Assembly: GCF_900156345.1 (NCBI RefSeq)
Contig: NZ_FTPP01000001.1
Location: 1,302,001-1,366,000 of the forward strand
DNA: 64,000 bases
Source of the DNA: Pontibacter indicus
GTDB lineage: Bacteria > Bacteroidota > Bacteroidia > Cytophagales > Hymenobacteraceae
Reading direction: 5' to 3'
Shown here: in pieces, positions 35,393-43,277 of the stretch
Layout of the letters: every line of letters begins with the position of its first letter
How positions within the stretch are numbered: position 1 is the stretch's first letter
Notes under the pieces: model-generated
The model's database searches: none
The model's input: the letters and a program-made list of their open reading frames with translations, nothing else
What the model was told of the DNA's origin: nothing
Program-made: the position numbers and the translations under genes

Positions 35393-36940
35393 ATGATGAA
35401 ACCCTTACGCTACGTAGCCGGACTGTTTGCTTTCTGGCTCCTACAGGCCTGTTCCTCTTCCCAGCCCGCTGTCTCGCAGCAGGAAGCAGCCAAACCCGTA
35501 GAAACCGCCAAGCCGGCTGCCAAAGCGGACACCGAGTTCCGGGCCGCCTGGGTGGCCACCGTGGCCAACATCAACTGGCCCAGCAAGCCGGGCCTGAGCA
35601 CACAGGAGCAGCAGCGCGAAGCCATAGAACTGCTTGACTTCCTGCAGGCACACAAATTCAACGCCGTTATTTTCCAGGTACGTCCGCAAACCGATGCCCT
35701 CTACAACAGTAAGCTAGAACCCTGGTCTTATTACCTGACCGGCCAGCAGGGCAAAGCCCCCGAGCCATACTATGATCCGCTGGAGTTCTGGATCGAGGCC
35801 GCCCATGACCGTGGGCTGGAGCTACATGTGTGGCTAAACCCCTACCGGGCTCACCACGTGGCAGGTGGCGAGATAAGCGAGCAGTCCATCGTGAAAACCA
35901 AGCCCGAGCTGGTGGTAAAGCTGGAGCAGGGTTACTGGTGGATGGATCCAGCCAAACAAGGCACACAGGACCACTCCGCTGCTGTGGTAATGGACCTGGT
36001 GAAGCGCTATGACCTCGATGGCGTGCATTTTGACGACTACTTCTACCCGTACTCTTCTTACAACAACGAGAAAGATTTCCCGGACGACGATAGCTGGGCT
36101 GCTTACCTGAAAACGGGTGGCACCCTATCCCGCGGCGACTGGCGCCGACAGAGCGTGAATCAGTTCATTGAGCGACTCTACAAAGAGATCAAAGCCGAGA
36201 AACCATACGTGAAATTCGGGTTAAGTCCCTTTGGTGTGTGGCGACCTGGTTATCCTGCCTCTATTGAAGGCATGGACCAGTACGACGTGCTGTATGCCGA
36301 TGCCCGCCTATGGCTGAACAAGGGGTGGGTGGATTATTTCACGCCGCAGCTTTACTGGCCCATCAACCGGATTCCGCAGAGTTTCCCGGTGCTGCTGGGC
36401 TGGTGGGCCGGTGAGAATACCCAGAAACGTCACCTATGGCCTGGCATCAACGTGGGCCGCGACAGTTCTGCCCTCAACGTGAGAGAAACCATGAGCCAGA
36501 TCATGATCTCGCGCGGAATGCTGCCCGAAAGCCAGGGCGTGGTGCACTGGAGCATTTCTTCGCTCACCAAAAACCCCAACATGGCCAGGTCGCTGCTCAG
36601 CGGGCCATACAAGAAAGAGGCGCTGGTACCGGCCAGCCCATGGCTGGACAGCACCGCCCCAGCCGCTCCGTCCGTGACAACCACAACCCAGGGCGAAAAC
36701 CTGAAAATCAGCTGGACGCACCCGGACGAGAAAGACGTTTTCCGCTGGATCGTGTATTACAAGTATGCCGGTCGCTGGGAATATAAAATTCTGAACCGCA
36801 ACGACCGCTCCCTGGACCTGCAGCTCACCACCGGAGGCGCTACCCCGGTGCTTGTTCCCCTCAGCCAGATTGCAGTGACCGCCGTAGATCGGGTAGGGAA
36901 TGAGAGCGCTTTCCAGGAGATCGCTTTGACTCAACAATAA
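35393..36940 (+). CDS. GHL10-type glycosyl hydrolase lipoprotein
   Basis: A 515-residue lipoprotein (lipobox LQACSS, Cys about 20) with a TIM-barrel domain of the GHL10/DUF187 (YngK-like) family: FRAAWVATVANINWPS near 47-62, FQVRPQTDALY, HVWLNPYRAHH, VHFDDYFYPY. A fibronectin-type III domain forms the last 95 residues. It is expected to cut a cell-wall or other glycan outside the cytoplasm. The start is one of two adjacent ATGs at 35393/35396; a frame extended to 35330 has no signal peptide at its head. Terminator follows. Confidence 0.88.
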   Translation: MMKPLRYVAGLFAFWLLQACSSSQPAVSQQEAAKPVETAKPAAKADTEFRAAWVATVANINWPSKPGLSTQEQQREAIELLDFLQAHKFNAVIFQVRPQTDALYNSKLEPWSYYLTGQQGKAPEPYYDPLEFWIEAAHDRGLELHVWLNPYRAHHVAGGEISEQSIVKTKPELVVKLEQGYWWMDPAKQGTQDHSAAVVMDLVKRYDLDGVHFDDYFYPYSSYNNEKDFPDDDSWAAYLKTGGTLSRGDWRRQSVNQFIERLYKEIKAEKPYVKFGLSPFGVWRPGYPASIEGMDQYDVLYADARLWLNKGWVDYFTPQLYWPINRIPQSFPVLLGWWAGENTQKRHLWPGINVGRDSSALNVRETMSQIMISRGMLPESQGVVHWSISSLTKNPNMARSLLSGPYKKEALVPASPWLDSTAPAAPSVTTTTQGENLKISWTHPDEKDVFRWIVYYKYAGRWEYKILNRNDRSLDLQLTTGGATPVLVPLSQIAVTAVDRVGNESAFQEIALTQQ

Positions 36941-36961
36941 GTCAGCGCTCTATCATAACAG

Positions 36962-36997
36962 CAGGGCCAGCCGCGATTTACGGCTGGCCCTGTGTGT
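36962..36997 (+). terminator. Terminator
   Basis: CAGGGCCAGCCG (36962-36973) pairs perfectly with CGGCTGGCCCTG (36981-36992), then TGTGTTTTG. It ends the GHL10 gene. Confidence 0.8.
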
Positions 36998-37077
36998 TTT
37001 GAGCCAATGGATGGAAGGGTGCCAAATCGAAGCAGTTCTTCTTTTATTTTTGCACCTGCGAACGGATGCGTCGAGCT

Positions 37078-38412
37078 TTACGCGCCCACTCTTCTGGCAG
37101 CAGGCTGCCTGCTGATGTAACGATCCACAAATGGCGTGAAGATGGCCAATTGGCTGAAGAACAGCAACAGGTATAGGTACCAGGCGTGGGTCCATACCTC
37201 TACAAACGAAACACTACCATTGGTATAACTGAGCATGATCAGCATCTGGGCGCCGTAAGGCAGCAGCCCCTGCACAATACAGGAGTAAATATCCAGCACC
37301 GCCGCCGACTTCCGCTTGTCGACTCCGTAGGTACGGCTGATGTCACGGGCTAGCGGGCCCGTCACTACAATTGAAACTGTGTTGTTGGCAATGGCTACAT
37401 TGGTACCCGCTACCAGCGCGCTTATACCCAGTTGCGCTGACCGTTTTCCGTTGATGGAGCCGCTCACCTTCTCCAGTAAATATTGAATTCCGCCCGCCTG
37501 ACGCACCATCTCGGCCAGACCACCCGTCAGCATCGAGAGCAGAAAAATCTCTGTCATCGAGGTAAAGCCTTCGTACACTTGCTGGCTGAACCCTAGTAAT
37601 TCCAGGCTTCCCTGCCACAATCCCACTACGCCGGAGGCAATAGTACCGATGGTCAACACCACAAACACATCCACGCCTATCACGGCCAGCACAATCACCA
37701 GCAGGTATGGCACCAGTTGCCAGAAGGAAAAATTAGCTGGGAGGGCGGCAGCCGAGGAGCTGCCCCCCGGTTCATGCCCTGCCACAAGCAGCAGCAGAAT
37801 GGTGAGCAGCGCAGCAGGTCCCGCAATGAGCAGGTTTACCCGAAACTTGTCTTTCATACTACATTCCTGGGTCTGCGTGGCCGCAATGGTGGTATCTGAG
37901 ATGAACGAGAGGTTGTCGCCAAACATAGCGCCACCCAGCAGGGAGCCCAGCATCAGGGGCATGGAAGTATCGCTCTGCTCGGCCAGCCCCACAGCTATCG
38001 GTCCCAGCGCCACAATACACCCCACCGAGGTACCCATGGCGGTTGAAAGGAATACGGCCAAAAGGAACACCCCCAACGCCAGGTACTGCACCGGCACCAG
38101 GCTGAGCCCCAGGTTTACGGTAGCTTCTACCCCTCCTACGGCCTTGGAGACGGCAGCGAAAGCACCTGCCAACAGGTATATGAGGCACATGGTGATAATC
38201 TTGGAATCGCCACAGCCACGGATCAAGGCCTCCACTTTGGCCTGAATGGATCCCTTCATGATAAAGAAAGCGGAAACAATGCCAACGCATGCCGCCACAG
38301 GAGGAGGAAGGACATAGAAATCGTTGAGCACGATGCCTGCCCCTAAAAAGGTGAGAACGAATATCAAAAATGGGATCAGGGCAATGCCTCCACTCCTATC
38401 AATCTGGTTCAT
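37078..38412 (-). CDS. NhaC-family transporter, candidate MetT methionine importer
   Basis: A 444-residue membrane protein with about eleven helices and the NhaC antiporter pattern (LSTAMGTSVGCIVALGPIA, GGAMFGDNLSFISDTTIAATQTQ). Family members exchange Na+ and H+, but one NhaC subgroup (MetT) is predicted to import methionine and is controlled by SAM riboswitches in other bacteria. Here a SAM riboswitch lies on the same strand about 0.8 kb upstream, with decayed genes between, so a methionine or sulfur substrate is plausible (inference). ATG at 38412 is preferred to GTG at 38457, and it begins 70 bases after a SusD relic. Confidence 0.85.
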   Translation of the reverse strand: MNQIDRSGGIALIPFLIFVLTFLGAGIVLNDFYVLPPPVAACVGIVSAFFIMKGSIQAKVEALIRGCGDSKIITMCLIYLLAGAFAAVSKAVGGVEATVNLGLSLVPVQYLALGVFLLAVFLSTAMGTSVGCIVALGPIAVGLAEQSDTSMPLMLGSLLGGAMFGDNLSFISDTTIAATQTQECSMKDKFRVNLLIAGPAALLTILLLLVAGHEPGGSSSAAALPANFSFWQLVPYLLVIVLAVIGVDVFVVLTIGTIASGVVGLWQGSLELLGFSQQVYEGFTSMTEIFLLSMLTGGLAEMVRQAGGIQYLLEKVSGSINGKRSAQLGISALVAGTNVAIANNTVSIVVTGPLARDISRTYGVDKRKSAAVLDIYSCIVQGLLPYGAQMLIMLSYTNGSVSFVEVWTHAWYLYLLLFFSQLAIFTPFVDRYISRQPAARRVGA

Positions 38413-38481
38413 GTATTTGTTTAAATCAATGTAAGAGGCTGGAGGTGAGCGTGCCACCTTCGGCCATTGGTAACAAAAGGA

Positions 38482-38670
38482 TTAATACCCAGGGTTCTGA
38501 ACTAACTGCCCCAAATCAGGCTCTGCCAGAATCTCATTATTGGGTAATGGATAAAGGAATTTATGCTGGCCTGAAATGCCCAGTACATGCTGCGCGTGAC
38601 ACTTACAGGTCAGGTCAAAACCACTGCGGTCTTCAAAAGCGGTCACTATCTTGTGCTCCCGTTCCACAGT
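38482..38670 (-). pseudogene. Relic of a SusD/RagB outer-membrane protein, C-terminus only
   Basis: The last 62 codons before the stop read like the end of SusD: KFLYPLPNNEILAEPDLG and QNPGY close the frame, as in the classic P-x-P-x-x-E-I ... QNPGY ending. Upstream, EREHKIVTAFEDRSGFDL is a damaged version of the usual E-R-R-x-E-L-A-F-E-G-H-R-W-F-D-L block. The other 450 or so residues of the family are absent, and no SusC is present. It lies 70 bases ahead of the NhaC-family gene, so it was probably once in its operon. Confidence 0.8.
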
Positions 38671-38870
38671 CAGCATGGTGTTAGAGCGCCTTTTGCGATG
38701 GCTGCTATACCTGCACTTCAGAAATGTCACAAGCCGCAAAATCTATTTGAAAACCTAGCTTGCATTTTATTTTTAATTGCTGGACAAAACATTCAGAATC
38801 TGCAATTTTATCGATTGCAGCCACAGGATAAATCAAATAGAATTATATCGGATTAGTACAAAGCATAGTG

Positions 38871-38903
38871 CTAACAACAGCAGCTACGCATGCGCATTCG
38901 CAT
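38871..38903 (-). CDS. Mini-ORF MRMRMRSCCC, candidate Cys leader peptide
   Basis: ATG at 38903 opens ten codons that read MRMRMRSCCC and then TAG. The three Cys codons sit directly before the stop, and the frame is in the leader between the SAM riboswitch and the SusD relic. Ribosome stalling at Cys codons when cysteinyl-tRNA is short would be the expected mode. It is too short to be found by ordinary gene calling. The frame is open further upstream, but the Met-Arg repeats mark this start. Confidence 0.5.
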   Translation of the reverse strand: MRMRMRSCCC

Positions 38904-39107
38904 ATAGGCAGGTATAAGGATGTTGGCGGGCAACTTCTGTTGTTCCCGTTGCGGATAATCTGTCTTAATGCAGCGCAGCACTGGTTGGGGCATAGAATTT
39001 CCCATAATATGGATTGTAAGAAAAATAATGGATGAAAGAGGCCCAGGCACACAATTGGCCGCTACACCGTGAAGGTGCAGACAAGCCAAAACCTGAATAA
39101 AAAGAGA

Positions 39108-39206
39108 TTAGCAACAACAGCAACAACAGCACATCCGCACAGTGGGCGCTGTAACAGGAAGTAAGGCTGTCAATGAATAAGTTGAGAGTGTGTGCTGTGT
39201 GTTCAT
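39108..39206 (-). CDS. Leader ORF ending in seven Cys codons
   Basis: ATG at 39206 begins nine bases after the riboswitch P1 stem and opens 32 codons ending RMCCCCCCC and TAA. The seven Cys codons (39131-39111, mixing TGC and TGT) are the last before the stop. An inner ATG at 39134 would give MCCCCCCC. The rest of the peptide has no recognisable domain. A run of seven consecutive Cys codons, placed behind a SAM-I riboswitch, points to a cysteine-responsive attenuator or translation coupling leader (inference). Confidence 0.65.
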   Translation of the reverse strand: MNTQHTLSTYSLTALLPVTAPTVRMCCCCCCC

Positions 39207-39214
39207 GCGTTTCA

Positions 39215-39317
39215 ATTTATATGTCCCAAAACTGGGCAGGAGTTAGCACCTTTTCTGTTTGCACCGATGGTTGCTAGAGGATCATGGAGCCTGCTCTCTC
39301 ACCTCTTCTTTATAAAT
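39215..39317 (-). promoter_or_regulatory. SAM-I (S-box) riboswitch
   Basis: On the minus strand the RNA opens with P1 (AUUUAUA at 39317-39311) that pairs with UAUAAAU at 39221-39215. Inside are AGAGGUGAGAG, the kink-turn region with CAUGAUCC, GCAACC with the P3 hairpin ACC-AUC-GGU, the joining segment AAAAGGUGCUAACUCCUGC and the P4 hairpin CCCAGUUUUGGG. These match the order and conserved bases of the SAM-I family. It senses S-adenosylmethionine. P1 ends nine bases before the poly-Cys leader ORF; no strong terminator follows directly, so translational or downstream control is possible. Confidence 0.85.
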
Positions 39318-39334
39318 CTTCGATAAAGATGCCG

Positions 39335-39367
39335 CAAAGGTAGCTGCAGGCAAATGAGTATTGCAAA
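39335..39367 (-). promoter_or_regulatory. Promoter of the SAM riboswitch transcript
   Basis: Read on the minus strand: TTTG (39367-39364), 21 bases, TACCTTTG (39342-39335), both perfect. Transcription would start near 39328, about 10 bases before the P1 stem. Confidence 0.75.
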
Positions 39368-39742
39368 TTTTAGCAGGAATAATTTTTTAAAAATCCAAAA
39401 TGGATCATACGAGATTATCCAGAACTCAACTTATCTAAATACAATACACTACACTTTCTTTAACGTAGTGTACACCTCCTAAATGTCAGTCGTTCACCCT
39501 TATACCATAGACAAATGTATCTACAAACCCAATACTGTAATCCGCTCTGCAATTCTCTTCCACCAATGCCCGAACGACAGCGTTAACCCAACCCGCAGCA
39601 GCTGCACATCCTCATCCACCTTGCAATCCTGAATTTTGACGTAGTGTTAGGAGGTCTTCAGATTAGGGTGCCATAGTTTCTAGCGTCTCAATAAGATCTG
39701 CTCTCAAGTACTCCCAATCGGGGAACGTGAACCTTAAGAGCA
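39368..39742. other. Intergenic stretch with decayed coding signal
   Basis: No intact gene. On the minus strand, short open segments change frame within 39480-39640 (one contains LRVGLTLSFGHWW, another FVDTFVYGIRVND) and look like a decayed gene of unknown family. TACACTAC/GTAGTGTA at 39445-39472 is an 8-base inverted repeat. Confidence 0.4.
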
Positions 39743-39775
39743 AAAAGCCCTTAAATCGCTGATTTAAGGGCTTTT
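39743..39775 (-). terminator. Terminator of tRNA-Ser
   Basis: Perfect 15-base arms 39743-39757 and 39761-39775 with loop GCT; the minus-strand 3' side ends in a T run. It lies 22 bases past the tRNA 3' end. Confidence 0.85.
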
Positions 39776-39797
39776 ATACTAACTGATAATTACTCTG

Positions 39798-39885
39798 CAG
39801 AGAGCAAGGGATTCGAACCCTTGATACCCTTTTGGGGTATACACACTTTCCAGGCGTGCTCCTTCGACCACTCGGACAGCTCTCT
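39798..39885 (-). tRNA. tRNA-Ser(GGA)
   Basis: An 88-base class II tRNA. Acceptor stem AGAGAGC/GCTCTCT with discriminator G, anticodon loop CTGGAAA with anticodon GGA, long variable arm built of GTATACC/GGGTATC and T loop GGTTCGAATCC. CCA is not encoded. It reads UCC and UCU serine codons. The variable arm contains the TATACC motif that is common in this genome. Confidence 0.95.
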
Positions 39886-39895
39886 ATTATGGGTG

Positions 39896-39928
39896 CAAAT
39901 ATACGCCAATAACTTACACTATCGCAAA
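39896..39928 (-). promoter_or_regulatory. Promoter of tRNA-Ser
   Basis: On the minus strand: TTTG (39928-39925), 21 bases, TATATTTG (39903-39896), both perfect, with the start point a few bases before the tRNA 5' end. Confidence 0.75.
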
Positions 39929-39966
39929 TTTTTACACCGCTATACCTGATAAATAATCACATTAGG

Positions 39967-41031
39967 CTATATGCTGATCTCGCCGCGCAGGTTACTGGCA
40001 AGCAGCTCACGGGTTTGCGTAGACGGCAGGTCGAGTCCGAGCACAAACATCAGCTTCGTGATGGCCGCCTCGGTCGTGATGTCGTCGCCCCCGATCACGC
40101 CCATGTTGAGCAGGAACTTGCTTGTTTCGTACTTCCCCTGATCCACCCTGCCCTCGTCGCACTGCGATACATTCAGAATATAGATCCCCCTCGAAATAGC
40201 ATCTTCTAGCATCTCGAGCAGCCAACCGGCCGTGGGGGCATTGCCTGCGCCAAATGTTTCGAGCACGAGTCCGCGCAGCCCTGGCGCCTCCAGCACACCG
40301 CGCATCACCTGTGGCGTTATACCCGGAAAAAGCTTCAGAATGGCTACATTATCGTCCAGGTGCTGGTGCACGTGCAAGGGTCTTTCAGGATGGGGCAGCA
40401 TGGCATTTTCATAGAAATCGATGCTGATGCCGGCTTTGGCCAGTAGCGGGTAGTTCTCTGATTTAAAGGCGTTGAAATGGCGGCTCTCTACTTTCTTGGC
40501 CCGGTTTCCTCTGATGAGCAGGTTATGGAAGTAGATACACACTTCCGGCACCACACTCTTGCCATTGATTTTAGTAGCCGCAATCTGTAGGGCTGAGATC
40601 AGGTTGGCGCGGGCGTCGGTGCGGGTGCGACCAATAGGCACCTGAGCGCCTGTAAAGATCACGGGCTTGGCCAGGTTCTCGAGCAGGTAGCTGAGGGCAG
40701 AGGCGCTGTAGGCCATGGTATCGGTGCCGTGCAGCACCACAAAGCCATCGTAGTCGGCGTAGTTGTCACGAATCAGGTTGGCCAGCATCAGCCAGTCTCC
40801 AAGCGACACGTTCGATGAATCGATGGCCGGCTCGATGCTCAGCACCGTTAGCAGGTACTTGAAGTTGCTCAGTTCGGGCACTTTCTCCAGTATCTGGCTG
40901 AAGTTAAAGGGAACCAGGCTATGCTTTTCATCATACACCATGCCTACTGTGCCGCCGGTGTAGATGATCAGAATGGAGGCGTCGGAGTGTGCGGGCGCGG
41001 CGGTGTCGATGCTGGTTTTGACTACGTTCAT
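39967..41031 (-). CDS. ansA: L-asparaginase (type I-like)
   Basis: A 354-residue asparaginase. Nucleophile Thr25 in IYTGGTVGM and the second catalytic site T103/D104 in LHGTDTMAYSA are present, with the lysine of the relay in the middle of the chain. It hydrolyses asparagine to aspartate and ammonia; no signal peptide, so cytosolic. It starts 3 bases after tatD on the same strand, and the two probably share a promoter at 41834-41865. Confidence 0.93.
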   Translation of the reverse strand: MNVVKTSIDTAAPAHSDASILIIYTGGTVGMVYDEKHSLVPFNFSQILEKVPELSNFKYLLTVLSIEPAIDSSNVSLGDWLMLANLIRDNYADYDGFVVLHGTDTMAYSASALSYLLENLAKPVIFTGAQVPIGRTRTDARANLISALQIAATKINGKSVVPEVCIYFHNLLIRGNRAKKVESRHFNAFKSENYPLLAKAGISIDFYENAMLPHPERPLHVHQHLDDNVAILKLFPGITPQVMRGVLEAPGLRGLVLETFGAGNAPTAGWLLEMLEDAISRGIYILNVSQCDEGRVDQGKYETSKFLLNMGVIGGDDITTEAAITKLMFVLGLDLPSTQTRELLASNLRGEISI

Positions 41032-41034
41032 GGC

Positions 41035-41802
41035 TTAGTGCTTGAAAAGGTTGAGGGCATTTCGGGTTGTGGTAACGGCTACTTCTTCCACTGGCTTCTG
41101 CATTAGCTCGGCCACCCTGCGGGCTACGAGGGGCAGGTATACGGGCTCGTTGCGTTTGCCCCGGTGCGGTACGGGCGCCAGGTATGGACAGTCTGTTTCC
41201 AGCACCAGATCATCCAGACTTACATGTGGCAGTACCTTGTCCAGTCCGCCGTTCTTAAACGTGGCCACACCGCCAATGCCCATCAGAAATCCGAGTTCCT
41301 TCACCTTCGCCGCCTGTTCTACAGTGCCCGAAAAGCAGTGGAATACGCCCTTCAGACTGCCGTCCTGCGCAGCCGCGATGATCTCGTAGGTTTCGTCGAA
41401 AGAGTCGCGGGTATGGAGCACGATGGCCAGCTGATGCTTTTTGGCCAATTGTACCTGCACTTTCAGGGCTTCCTGCTGCTGCGGCAGAAAAGTCTTGTCC
41501 CAGTACAGGTCGATACCGCACTCACCCACTGCCGCAAACTTTCGCTTGCCCAGCCACTCTTCCACCAGGTATAGTTCCTTTTCAAAGTCATTGTTTACCG
41601 ACGTTGGGTGTAGTCCCATCATGGCAATGCATTGATTTGGGTGCTTCGCCTCCGTCTCCAGCATCACATCGATGGAGGTGTGGTCGATGTTGGGCATATA
41701 GATTTTCTCCACCCCCTCCTCGAGCGCCCGTGCCAGTGCCTGGTCGCGGTCCTGCTTAAACTGCTCTGAATAGATATGGGCGTGCGAATCAATTAAAGTC
41801 AT
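41035..41802 (-). CDS. tatD: TatD-family metal-dependent hydrolase
   Basis: A 255-residue TIM-barrel hydrolase. Metal ligands are H7 and H9 (SHAHIY), Glu in GECGIDLY, His in LHTRDS and FHCFSG and the late Asp in ETDCPYLAP. TatD relatives act as 3'-5' DNases on damaged DNA or as deoxyribonucleases. Followed by ansA at 3 bases. Length and motifs are typical. Confidence 0.93.
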   Translation of the reverse strand: MTLIDSHAHIYSEQFKQDRDQALARALEEGVEKIYMPNIDHTSIDVMLETEAKHPNQCIAMMGLHPTSVNNDFEKELYLVEEWLGKRKFAAVGECGIDLYWDKTFLPQQQEALKVQVQLAKKHQLAIVLHTRDSFDETYEIIAAAQDGSLKGVFHCFSGTVEQAAKVKELGFLMGIGGVATFKNGGLDKVLPHVSLDDLVLETDCPYLAPVPHRGKRNEPVYLPLVARRVAELMQKPVEEVAVTTTRNALNLFKH

Positions 41803-41833
41803 GTGTGTTTTTTTGGATCAAATTACTTCGGTG

Positions 41834-41865
41834 CAAAGGTCCGAACTTCAGGCTAAGGCTGCAAA
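41834..41865 (-). promoter_or_regulatory. Candidate promoter of tatD-ansA
   Basis: Minus strand: TTTG (41865-41862), 20 bases, GACCTTTG (41841-41834), one mismatch to TAnnTTTG. It lies about 32 bases ahead of tatD. Confidence 0.5.
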
Positions 41866-41946
41866 TGTTCTTGCGTGTCATCTAGTTCGTAACACTAGTT
41901 CGTATCACGACACACGTATCACGTAGCAAGATTTTGTTGGGATTTG

Positions 41947-42091
41947 TGCATGATTAACCCACCCTGTCCCTCCCAAGAGGGGATTCTGGTACATGATTCG
42001 TACAGGAGGTATAGCGGTACGTGATACATTAAAGAATAGAGTGGCGTGATGGCCGGTGCACGATTCGGACGGGTCGCGACCTGTCGCTGCA
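41947..42091. repeat. Two dispersed intergenic repeats
   Basis: The 383-base gap at 41803-42185 has no gene. 41947-42000 (with TGATTAACCCA and TCCCTCCCAAGAGGGGATT) recurs inverted at 48841-48890, and 42057-42091 (with GGTCGCGACC) recurs at 25646 and 48539. The remainder contains fragments such as repeated variants of AGTTCGTA and runs like CTTCTAAACTCTC seen elsewhere. Confidence 0.7.
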
Positions 42092-42185
42092 ATGGAACTG
42101 CCATACTGCGTAGTACCACGACGTTACAATGTAACGCCACTACAGATGAACTTTGTACCTTTCTAACTTCTCAACTTCTAAACTC

Positions 42186-43277
42186 TCAATACCTTCTCCC
42201 CTTCCACTTCACCTTCGTGGGTAGGAAGAAGTAAAGGATCAGGATGATGCTGGTCACGACCATGAAAAGCTCAAAAACAACATATTGCCACCAAGGGATG
42301 CGCCGCCCGAGGCGCTTAAGGCAGATGTGAAGGTAGGTGCTTTGCAACAAAAGCTTGGCCAGAAATATGCTACTTGCTATACCTACGGACGCTTGCCAGA
42401 AGTAAGGGAGCAACACCGGATAGTAGGCTGAATGCATGGCTAGTATGGCAAACATGTAAACGGGCAGGTGCCTTGTCCCACGCATCCAGCGCTTACGCTG
42501 CTCCAGTAATTGCCAGAAAGTAGTCGCTGGAGCCGAAAGGGCAAGCACACTGCGGTCGTATATGTTCCGGTAATCAAAGCCCTTTTTCAGTACCTGGTTG
42601 AAGATGGCCACATCCTCCGTAATGGAAAATTTGATGTTCTCATACCCGCCTACCGATTCGTAGGCCTTCCGGGTGAGCAGCATATTATTCCCCATGGTGG
42701 TGACGGGCAGGCCCACATCACTGACAGCCTGCATCAGTCCCAGCGAATACAGCCAGTCCATGCTCTGAAGCCGGAAGAACAGGCGATCGCCCGCGACAGT
42801 GGTCAGGCCGGTGACGACTCCAACCTTTGCATCCAAACCTGCCAGCATCGCATGTACCCAACCTGGAGGCACCTGGATGTCAGCATCGGTATAAAGGAAA
42901 AAATCTGTCGTGGCGTGGTGAGCGAGCTGTGCGAGCACGTTGGCTTTGCCTTTGGCCCGCCCTATTGTTCCGGTGACGGTGATACAGGTATAGCCGGGTT
43001 TGTCTTGTATGAACTTCTCCACCACCGCCCGCGTGTTGTCTGTTGAATCATCATCTCCTATGAGTACCTCCAGTTTGTCTTGGGGGTAGTCGAGACGCTC
43101 GATGGCTTGAAGGCAACTTAAAATGTTGTGCTCTTCGTTTCGGGCGGCAATCAAAATGCTGACGCGTGGCGTGTCGGCGGCCCGTACCGAGTACCGTTTT
43201 CGGTTAAAGAGCAGCAGAGCCAGCAGTACCAGAAATAGCAGAAAGTAAACTATGAAATAGACGACGGATACCATCAT
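42186..43277 (-). CDS. Family 2 glycosyltransferase with membrane helices
   Basis: A 363-residue membrane glycosyltransferase with an N-terminal helix (2-22), a GT-A domain (nucleotide residues GDDDSTDN, metal motif YTDADIQ) and about three C-terminal helices. The acceptor region QQRKRWMRGTR-like (EQRKRWMRG) resembles the Q-x-x-R-W motif of processive enzymes. It overlaps the polysaccharide deacetylase by 4 bases, so the two act in one pathway of surface glycan production. The product is not known. Confidence 0.88.
   Translation of the reverse strand: MMVSVVYFIVYFLLFLVLLALLLFNRKRYSVRAADTPRVSILIAARNEEHNILSCLQAIERLDYPQDKLEVLIGDDDSTDNTRAVVEKFIQDKPGYTCITVTGTIGRAKGKANVLAQLAHHATTDFFLYTDADIQVPPGWVHAMLAGLDAKVGVVTGLTTVAGDRLFFRLQSMDWLYSLGLMQAVSDVGLPVTTMGNNMLLTRKAYESVGGYENIKFSITEDVAIFNQVLKKGFDYRNIYDRSVLALSAPATTFWQLLEQRKRWMRGTRHLPVYMFAILAMHSAYYPVLLPYFWQASVGIASSIFLAKLLLQSTYLHICLKRLGRRIPWWQYVVFELFMVVTSIILILYFFLPTKVKWKGRRY

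Noticed and set aside
38843..39089. Two overlapping 70-codon minus-strand frames in the riboswitch leader
   Set aside because: They have no family similarity. The only part kept is the short end MRMRMRSCCC, which is better explained as a leader peptide.
39582..39614. Mini-frame MRMCSCCGLG on the minus strand
   Set aside because: Cys-rich and similar at first sight to the leader peptides, but it lies before the riboswitch promoter, the Cys codons are not at the end, and the area looks like a decayed gene. Kept only as a curiosity.
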